From: an uncultured Bacteroidales bacterium
Lineage (GTDB): Bacteria; Bacteroidota; Bacteroidia; Bacteroidales; Bacteroidaceae
Length of the DNA stretch: 64,000 nt
Direction: 5' to 3'
Assembly: GCA_902801325.1 (NCBI GenBank)
Contig: CADCHQ010000001.1
Location: forward strand, 248,001-312,000
Below the pieces are notes generated by a model. It made no database searches. It had not been told where the DNA came from and saw only the letters and a program-made list of their open reading frames with translations. The stretch's first letter is position 1. Each line of letters starts with the position of its first letter. Both the position numbers and the translations under genes were made by a program. This document shows positions 57,900 through 64,000 of this stretch, one piece after another.

Positions 57900-57951
57900 C
57901 AGCCGATTTAAGATAAAAAAGATTTATTCACATAATTAAATTCTTACAACT

Positions 57952-58188
57952 ATGAATGAAATTGAAGCAAAAGTAAAAGCTATCATTGTTGATAAACTGG
58001 GTGTTGACGAAAGCGAAGTAGTAGAAGGTGCAAACTTCACTCAGGACTTGGGTGCAGATTCTCTGGATACCGTTGAACTGATCATGGAGCTTGAGAAGGC
58101 TTTCAACATTACTATTCCCGATGACGCCGCTGAAAAGATTGCAACCGTAGGCGACGCTATTAAGTTTATCGAGGAAGCTCAGGCTTAA
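57952..58188 (+). CDS. acpP: Acyl carrier protein
   Basis: The 78-residue acidic protein has the phosphopantetheine site [13 protein letters not shown] (Ser in LGADSLD) and typical length. It carries acyl chains in fatty-acid synthesis. fabF follows 25 bp later, the standard Bacteroidetes acpP-fabF-rnc order. Confidence 0.97.
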   Translation: MNEIEAKVKAIIVDKLGVDESEVVEGANFTQDLGADSLDTVELIMELEKAFNITIPDDAAEKIATVGDAIKFIEEAQA

Positions 58189-58213
58189 TCATTAATTCTT
58201 AGCTGTTACCACT

Positions 58214-59473
58214 ATGGAACTTAAGAGAGTAGTAGTAACAGGTATTGGCGCCGTTTCGCCGTTAGGCAACACTGCCGAGGAAACTTGGAAGAACGTTGTC
58301 GCTGGCAAGAGCGGCGCTGCGCCTATTACTCACTTTGATACCACAAACTTTAAAACGACCTTTGCTTGTGAGGTAAAGGACTTCAATGTTGCGGACTTTA
58401 TCGATCGCAAAGAGGCCCGAAAGATGGACCCCTATTGCCAATTTGCTATGGCCGCTGCAACAATGGCTGTCGACAACAGCAAATTGGATCTGGAGCAAAC
58501 CGACCTTAACCGCGTAGGCGTTGTGCTTGGCGTCGGCATTGGTGGAATGCACACCTTCGAAGAGGAGGTTGGTTACTATGCCACCCACGAAGAACAGGGT
58601 CCTCGTTTCAGCCCCTTCTTTGTGCCCAAGATGATTGCCGACATTGCTGCCGGACACATAAGCATGAAGTACGGTTTCCACGGTCCTAACTACATCACAG
58701 CAAGTGCTTGTGCCAGCTCGACCAATGCTATTGCCGATGCCTTTAACTTGATTCGTCTGGGTAAGGCCGAGGTGATGGTAACGGGTGGCGCAGAGGCTGC
58801 AATTTATCCCGCAGGTGTGGGTGGTTTCACTGCCATGCACGCTCTCTCCACACGTAATGACGAGCCCGAGAAGGCAAGCCGTCCCTTCAGCGCAAGCCGC
58901 GACGGTTTCATCATGGCCGAAGGTTCAGCAGTGCTGATTCTTGAGGAACTGGAGCACGCAAAGGCTCGTGGCGCACACATCTATGCCGAAGTGGCAGGTT
59001 GCGGAATGAGTGCCGATGCCCATCACATCACGGCTTCCCATCCCGAAGGCCTAGGTGCCAAGCTGGTTATGCGTAATGCTTTGGAGGATGCAGAGATGAA
59101 GCCCGAGGACATTGACTATATCAATGTTCATGGTACATCTACGCCTGTCGGCGACATCTCCGAGGTAAAAGCTATCAAGGACGTATTCGGCGAGCACGCT
59201 TATAAGTTGAACATCAGCTCTACGAAGTCGATGACAGGTCATCTGCTTGGTGCTGCTGGTGCCATTGAGGCTATGTTCAGCGTGTTGAGCGTCGAGAACG
59301 ATATTGTTCCTCCCACCATCAACCATGAGGAAGGCGATGAAGACCCTGAAATCGACTATAAGTTGAATTTTACCTTCAACAAGGCTCAACAGCGCACGGT
59401 TCGTGCTGCCCTGAGCAACACCTTTGGTTTCGGCGGACACAATGCTTGCGCCATCTTCAAGAAGTACAAGTAA
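58214..59473 (+). CDS. fabF: 3-oxoacyl-ACP synthase II
   Basis: The 419-residue condensing enzyme has the active-site Cys in ASACASSTNA, the first His in VHGTSTPVGD, the Lys in STKSMTGHLLGAAGA with the second His, and the C-terminal NTFGFGGHNACAIF. It elongates acyl-ACP with malonyl-ACP. It lies between acpP and rnc. Confidence 0.97.
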   Translation: MELKRVVVTGIGAVSPLGNTAEETWKNVVAGKSGAAPITHFDTTNFKTTFACEVKDFNVADFIDRKEARKMDPYCQFAMAAATMAVDNSKLDLEQTDLNRVGVVLGVGIGGMHTFEEEVGYYATHEEQGPRFSPFFVPKMIADIAAGHISMKYGFHGPNYITASACASSTNAIADAFNLIRLGKAEVMVTGGAEAAIYPAGVGGFTAMHALSTRNDEPEKASRPFSASRDGFIMAEGSAVLILEELEHAKARGAHIYAEVAGCGMSADAHHITASHPEGLGAKLVMRNALEDAEMKPEDIDYINVHGTSTPVGDISEVKAIKDVFGEHAYKLNISSTKSMTGHLLGAAGAIEAMFSVLSVENDIVPPTINHEEGDEDPEIDYKLNFTFNKAQQRTVRAALSNTFGFGGHNACAIFKKYK

Positions 59474-59475
59474 GA

Positions 59476-60399
59476 ATGGACTTCTTCGACCTCATTACCC
59501 GTATAAAGCTCCCCTTCCTCAAGGATAGGGAGCTTTATCGTTCTTTCTACCGCATACTGGGCTTCTATCCTCGCGACATACATCCTTATAAGGTGGCCAT
59601 GCTTCACCGTTCTGCCGCAACTCATGAGGAGGGGAAGCGCATCAATAATGAAAGGCTCGAGTTCTTAGGCGACGCCATCTTGGGCGCAGTTGTGGGGCAC
59701 CTTGTATATAAGCATTTCCCCAAGAAGCCCGAAGGCTTTCTCACCAACACCCGAAGCAACATTGTCAAGCGTCAGTCACTCAACCAGTTGGCAAAGGAGA
59801 CGGGATTCGACAAGCTAGTAGTCTCGAACTTCAAGCAACAAACGCACAACAACTATGTGTCGGGCAATGCCTTCGAGGCATTCGTAGGCGCTATCTACCT
59901 TGATAGAGGTTATGGCCATTGCGTGCGCTTTATCAAGAACAAAATCATGGATCATCTCGTCAACATAGAGAAGGCTGCAAGTGAGGTGAACTATAAGAGC
60001 AAGCTTCTCGAATGGGGACAGAAGAATCACATCGCCATTGAGTTCGTCGTCGAGGAAGGAAAGGAAAACGAAGCCACACCTGTTTTCAACACACGCGTGA
60101 AGGTGGGCAACGTGGAATGCGGAAAGGGACGAGGCTATTCGAAGAAGGAAAGCCAGCAGAACGCGGCTAAGGAGGCGTTGGAGAAGCTGCGCAACAATCG
60201 CGAACTAGTTATAGGTCTGACTGCTCCCAAGGAATTGCAGATGGAGCGTTACGAGGACGTTAAACCTGTCAGCGACGTAGAGAAGCAAGCCGTCAAGGCA
60301 GAGGAGAACGTCGACATCGATTTCTCTGACATCTCGATGCGAGCAAAGACGCGAGAGGAAATCATTGCGGAAGCCGAACGGCAAGCCTTTGCCGAATAA
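59476..60399 (+). CDS. rnc: Ribonuclease III
   Basis: The 307-residue protein has the RNase III signature NERLEFLGDAILG (about residues 56-68), the GNAFEAFVGAIYLD catalytic block, and a dsRNA-binding domain (about 175-245). A C-terminal acidic extension (about 250-307) is longer than in E. coli. The ATG at 59476, two bases after the fabF stop, is preferred to one at 59446 inside fabF. It processes rRNA and cuts dsRNA. Confidence 0.95.
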   Translation: MDFFDLITRIKLPFLKDRELYRSFYRILGFYPRDIHPYKVAMLHRSAATHEEGKRINNERLEFLGDAILGAVVGHLVYKHFPKKPEGFLTNTRSNIVKRQSLNQLAKETGFDKLVVSNFKQQTHNNYVSGNAFEAFVGAIYLDRGYGHCVRFIKNKIMDHLVNIEKAASEVNYKSKLLEWGQKNHIAIEFVVEEGKENEATPVFNTRVKVGNVECGKGRGYSKKESQQNAAKEALEKLRNNRELVIGLTAPKELQMERYEDVKPVSDVEKQAVKAEENVDIDFSDISMRAKTREEIIAEAERQAFAE

Positions 60400-60406
60400 A
60401 ATTCAT

Positions 60407-60437
60407 AAAGGGATGCAGGTTGCTGCGTCCTTTTTTT
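60407..60437 (+). terminator. Terminator of acpP-fabF-rnc
   Basis: AAAGGGATGCAG and CTGCGTCCTTT pair around GTTG, followed by T7. The rest of the 258-bp gap before the sirtuin gene shows only A/T-rich sequence and that gene's promoter. Confidence 0.88.
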
Positions 60438-60604
60438 CTTTCCTCACCAAACCCTTTCTTTGTCTTCGAAAACACTAATTACTCTTTTCGACCATTCTTT
60501 TCCTTTGTCTCCAGAGATTCCTTTTATCATCATCGATACTTCTTTTCTCTGCCCGTTGCGTAAGCACCCAATTCGATGTAAATCGAATTATATGGAGATT
60601 TTTA

Positions 60605-60636
60605 TTTGGTTAAGCCACGTTTTTTTTGTAGTTTTG
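60605..60636 (+). promoter_or_regulatory. Promoter of the sirtuin gene
   Basis: TTTG at 60605-60608 and TAGTTTTG at 60629-60636 with a 20-bp spacer, 21 nt before the ATG at 60658. Confidence 0.75.
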
Positions 60637-60657
60637 TGGCCTATAAAAACTAATGGC

Positions 60658-61365
60658 ATGAAAAAACTAGTAGTGCTTACCGGAGCTGGAATGAGCGCGG
60701 AAAGCGGCATAAGCACCTTTCGCGACAGCGGAGGATTGTGGGACACCTACAACGTGGAAGATGTTGCAACACCCGAAGGCTGGGCGCGTAACCCTCAGTT
60801 AGTCACCGATTTCTATAACACGCGTCGCCGTGAACTGCTGAACGTAAAACCTTGCAGAGGTCACGAGTTGCTGGCTCAGTTGGAGCAGGACTATGACGTG
60901 GAAATCATTACACAGAATATCGATAACCTGCACGAGCAGGCAGGCTCAACAAAAGTCTGCCATTTGCACGGCGAACTAATGAAGGTCACCAGTTCGTGGG
61001 ACCCCAATAATCCCCATTTCATCGAGACTTTGCCGTCCGACCACATCGATGTGAAGATTGGAGACAAGGCGAAGGACGGCAGTCAGATGCGTCCCTTCAT
61101 CGTGTGGTTTGGTGAGGCTGTGCCCAACATAGAAGTAGCCGCAGAGCTTAGCAGTAAGGCCGACATCTACCTCATCATAGGCACGAGTCTCAACGTGTAC
61201 CCAGCCGCCGGACTCATCCATTATGTGCCCGAAGGCTGTCCTATCTATCTCATCGACCCCAAACCTGTGCCCTGGAACTCGACACACCGCTTTCGCCACA
61301 TCATGAAAGGTGCATCGGAGGGCATGGAAGAATTTATCCAGATACTGAAAGAAACGAAAAATTGA
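60658..61365 (+). CDS. SIR2-family NAD-dependent deacylase without the zinc cysteines
   Basis: The 235-residue protein has the sirtuin NAD motifs GAGMSAESGISTFRDSGG (residues about 8-25), TQNIDNLHEQAGS and the catalytic HLHGE. The start at MKKLVVLTGAGM follows a good promoter; an upstream extension to 60460 precedes that promoter. The usual four-Cys zinc site between HLHGE and PFIVWFGE is absent: that region has no Cys at all. It deacylates Lys residues using NAD. It is followed within 6 bp by the next gene. Confidence 0.9.
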   Translation: MKKLVVLTGAGMSAESGISTFRDSGGLWDTYNVEDVATPEGWARNPQLVTDFYNTRRRELLNVKPCRGHELLAQLEQDYDVEIITQNIDNLHEQAGSTKVCHLHGELMKVTSSWDPNNPHFIETLPSDHIDVKIGDKAKDGSQMRPFIVWFGEAVPNIEVAAELSSKADIYLIIGTSLNVYPAAGLIHYVPEGCPIYLIDPKPVPWNSTHRFRHIMKGASEGMEEFIQILKETKN

Positions 61366-61370
61366 AGATT

Positions 61371-64000
61371 ATGAGACTGCTTACACTTTTACTATTTAGT
61401 TTTTACTTTTTATTGCCCAGTGGTGCTCAGACCGATGTGACCAAGAAGTACATCGACAACCCCGATTTTGAGGCACGCTTTGCTGGGTGGGAAAACGCAG
61501 GCATGAGCTTTAACACCTCCAAGGGATTCACCGGTCAGAACGGAATGGTCTTTATGGAGAAGTGGGTGAGCAAGGGTTCGAAGGTGGGTAGTGCTACCAG
61601 CATGAAGCAGACGCTTGTAGGTTTGCCTGCCGGCACATATACGCTTGTTGCCAAAGCACATAACATCCAGCAGGACAGCGACGTTAAGCAAACGGGTGCC
61701 TTCCTGTTTGCCGGCAACGAGCAAGTCGAGATTTCGGCACTGGGCGACTATAGTGTCACCTTCACCGTACTGGAGGGGAAGGCCGAGATAGGCTTGACAA
61801 CAAAGGCTTGTACAGGCAACTGGGTGTGCATCGATAACTTCCGTCTTTACTCGAATGGTATTGTCAAGGACAGCGTGAACCTGGAGTTGCAACGCCTCAT
61901 TACCGAAGCTGAAAGCGTGATGGGCGATGGTGTGACGGGTGCCCAATTGCAGACCGCCATCAATAACGCCAAAGCCCTGTTGACTGCCGACGAAGGCGAC
62001 TACGAAGCCGTAGCTAAAGCCCTGAGTCGTGCCACATTGGAATACCGTATCTCCAACGCTACAGGCAGTGTGCCAACCGTTACCACTGAACCCTTTGTGC
62101 CTACAGGTGTAACCATCGCCTTAGGCCGACTGACAGTGAGGGGAACGGCCAAGGAGCGTGGTTTCTGCTGGAGTACGGAACCCGAACCAACTATCTTCGA
62201 TAACCGTTCAACGCGATACTTCTCTAATAATGGCAACATCTACTGCATGGAGCACATGCAACCGGCAACCATCTATTACGTTCGTGCCTATGCCATCACA
62301 TCGGGTTGGCAGGTGGCGTACGGCGATGTGGTGAAGATTGCTACTTTGCCCAAGGGAAACGTTACCACATCCTACGACAATGCAGGCGACGAGCAGACGA
62401 ACTTCCGCATTGGCTCGGCAGTGAACGAAGTTAAGTGGCTCTACGACAATCTGTCCAACATCCGAGGCTTTAACCTGAGTGTGCACTACGTTCCAGGTTC
62501 GGGTGCAGGCGGTGGAACGGCCGACTGTTCGTATGGCGGTTGGATGCGTGTAAGCCAGAATGTGCCTTACCAGCAGACAGGAACTATATTGCATGAGACG
62601 AATCACGGCGTTGGCGTAGGAACGACAGGGGAGTGGTACAACAACTCTAACTTGCGTGCCGAGACCAGTCGTGGCCTTTGGTTAGGTCCAAGAGCAAATC
62701 AGGTGATAAAGTTCCTGCAGAACGATGCTTCGGCAACGCTTACGGGTGACAACACCCACATGTGGCCTTATGGCATCAATGGTGCACACGAGGACACTTA
62801 CAATCCCGAGAGCACCATTCTGTATTATGGTAATGTGTTCACCACACATGCTTTGCATCATGACGGCCTCATTTGTTCGTCGAGTGTCGGCTTTGCCACA
62901 CCTGCCTACGTGTTCCAGCAGGTCGACAACCAGAAGTATTTCCTGACTAGTGAGGACGCAGGTAATGTCAACTTCCTGACTATGACCTCAACGGGGGCAT
63001 TGAAGATGCAACCCTACGATGCCGAGCAGGCAGACGCCTTTGCATGGTATATCTCGTACGATCCTAAAACCTCATACTACATCTTCCAAAACGTAGGTAC
63101 AGGTCGCTATCTTACTTACAACAGCGGGTTCAAGGGAGTGACGCGCACTACACCCGCTTCTTCCGACAAGTTCCATCTATTGCCTGCCCGTGAGGCCACA
63201 ACGATGGACAAGTTCACGGCTACGGGATATTGGATAACCTACAATAAGGGAGCCAATACACTGCAGGCTAATGATGCCAAAGCTTCCTCCAAGGCTCTTG
63301 ACTTCTCGAACGCAGCTACAAGCCAGCGCTGGCTCTTCCTCACCGAAGACCAAATGACTGCCTACAACGATGCTGTAATTGGTGTCGAGATGGATAAACT
63401 GAATGAACTGATTGCAAACGTACAAAAGGTTATGGCCACTCCTCATGTGGCTCAAGCCGAGGAAGACGAAGTTTCGGCAATTGACAGCGAATTGAACGAC
63501 GTCGTTGAGGCTATTGTTGCAGCGAAGGAAGGCTACAAGACACCTGGCGATGTATCAGCAGGTATCAGTGAATTGGAGACCGCCCTCATGCAGTTCTTGG
63601 GTAAAGTGAGTGCAACAACGGTTAATAATCCCTTCGACCTCACCTTCTTGCTCGTCAATCCGGGCCTTGATGGAAATGAAGGTTGGAGTACGGCTGCCAC
63701 TAACACCTATTCTTGCAGTGAGTTCTATGAGAAGACGTTCGACTTCAATCAGACCACGAAGCAAAAGATGCCAGCAGGAACCTATGAACTACGCGTGCAA
63801 GCCTTCCAGCGTCCTGGCTCTGCCGACGACACCTATACCGACTTTGTCACTAACGGCACAGACAACGTGAAGACCGTTATCTATATGAAGTCTAAGAGTC
63901 AGAAGGTGAAGAATATCTGGGTCGATGCCCAAGCAAAGAGTCTCGGAGGCAACAGCAGCAATAAGAATGGGAAATATGTTCCCAACAACATGCTTGCAGC
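61371..64000 (+). CDS. Large secreted multidomain protein with HExxH zincin motif, 3' partial
   Basis: An uninterrupted frame from the ATG at 61371 to the window end (about 876 codons) starts with a signal peptide (MRLLTLLLFSFYFLLPSGAQ). In order it shows a CBM-like beta domain (about 22-165; NPDFEARFAGW), a helical linker, a fibronectin-III-like domain (about 225-325), a putative zinc-protease region with HETNHGVGVGT (His408, Glu409, His412), beta-trefoil-like segments (about 520-660; YYIFQNVGTGRYLTY), FIVAR-like helices (about 675-745), and a second CBM-like domain (from about 755). I infer a secreted glycan-binding metallopeptidase; the peptidase family is not recognised. Its layout resembles the M60-like protein at the left edge, though I see no close sequence match. 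Confidence 0.8.
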   Translation, partial: MRLLTLLLFSFYFLLPSGAQTDVTKKYIDNPDFEARFAGWENAGMSFNTSKGFTGQNGMVFMEKWVSKGSKVGSATSMKQTLVGLPAGTYTLVAKAHNIQQDSDVKQTGAFLFAGNEQVEISALGDYSVTFTVLEGKAEIGLTTKACTGNWVCIDNFRLYSNGIVKDSVNLELQRLITEAESVMGDGVTGAQLQTAINNAKALLTADEGDYEAVAKALSRATLEYRISNATGSVPTVTTEPFVPTGVTIALGRLTVRGTAKERGFCWSTEPEPTIFDNRSTRYFSNNGNIYCMEHMQPATIYYVRAYAITSGWQVAYGDVVKIATLPKGNVTTSYDNAGDEQTNFRIGSAVNEVKWLYDNLSNIRGFNLSVHYVPGSGAGGGTADCSYGGWMRVSQNVPYQQTGTILHETNHGVGVGTTGEWYNNSNLRAETSRGLWLGPRANQVIKFLQNDASATLTGDNTHMWPYGINGAHEDTYNPESTILYYGNVFTTHALHHDGLICSSSVGFATPAYVFQQVDNQKYFLTSEDAGNVNFLTMTSTGALKMQPYDAEQADAFAWYISYDPKTSYYIFQNVGTGRYLTYNSGFKGVTRTTPASSDKFHLLPAREATTMDKFTATGYWITYNKGANTLQANDAKASSKALDFSNAATSQRWLFLTEDQMTAYNDAVIGVEMDKLNELIANVQKVMATPHVAQAEEDEVSAIDSELNDVVEAIVAAKEGYKTPGDVSAGISELETALMQFLGKVSATTVNNPFDLTFLLVNPGLDGNEGWSTAATNTYSCSEFYEKTFDFNQTTKQKMPAGTYELRVQAFQRPGSADDTYTDFVTNGTDNVKTVIYMKSKSQKVKNIWVDAQAKSLGGNSSNKNGKYVPNNMLA

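Overview
The window is a piece of a Bacteroidales chromosome, most likely from Prevotella or a close gut relative. The evidence is a SusC/SusD pair, Bacteroidetes-type promoters (TTTG, about 20 bp, TAnnTTTG), secreted glycosidases of families GH97, GH3, GH85, GH92 and GH28, dockerin-like and T9SS-like C-terminal tails, and the purH-mreBCD-mrdA-rodA gene order. I see no rRNA, transposase, integrase, phage gene or CRISPR array. One tRNA gene (Ser, CGA) is present. Both edge genes are cut by the window.

Layout. 0-17 kb (+): a secreted M60-like metallopeptidase with a dockerin tail (5' end missing), a ComM/YifB AAA+ ATPase, a GH97 glycosidase, a YbjQ-like protein, then a SusC-SusD-GH85 locus. 17-20 kb (-): dTDP-sugar genes rfbA-rfbD-rfbB without rfbC. 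20-30 kb: luxS, tRNA-Ser, a GH3 enzyme with a PA14 insert, a HAD/hotdog fusion, a DacB-like peptidase, nadB, and a RING/TerD-like protein of unknown function. 30-40 kb: trkH, a radical SAM protein, a GH92-GH28 fusion, two paralogous deoxynucleoside kinases, an AGCS symporter and mtnN. 40-48 kb: an orphan RecQ-C-terminus-like protein, a single-domain IMP cyclohydrolase, and the rod-shape operon mreB-mreC-mreD-mrdA-rodA. 48-57 kb: a MerR regulator divergent from alaS, a surface-glycan cluster (GT2, GT2-kinase fusion, GT, cytidylyltransferase) divergent from a LicD gene, then a HAD hydrolase and pdxB. 58-64 kb: acpP, fabF, rnc, a sirtuin, and a large secreted HExxH protein running off the end.

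How the genes fit together. The M60 peptidase, GH85, GH92, GH97 and GH3 enzymes suggest use of host or dietary glycoproteins; the GH85 enzyme with SusC/D points to N-glycan cores. MtnN and LuxS form the two-step S-adenosylhomocysteine detoxification and AI-2 route, although they lie 19 kb apart. The 51-56 kb cluster looks like phospho-decoration of LPS or another surface glycan.

The most unusual feature is repeat DNA. Four intergenic regions carry arrays of a degenerate unit in exact 22-bp phase (TCGAACCTA.., AGGTTCGA.., CCTTAGGCC..), and two genes carry 3-unit (66 bp) in-frame copies. Heptanucleotide-period tracts lie in many intergenic gaps and also inside genes, often as 6 units (42 bp, 14 codons). 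A third, palindrome-centred repeat occurs at least four times, once beside a duplicated tRNA-Ser 3' end and once inside pdxB. The GH92-GH28 gene and pdxB have absorbed several of these families while staying open.
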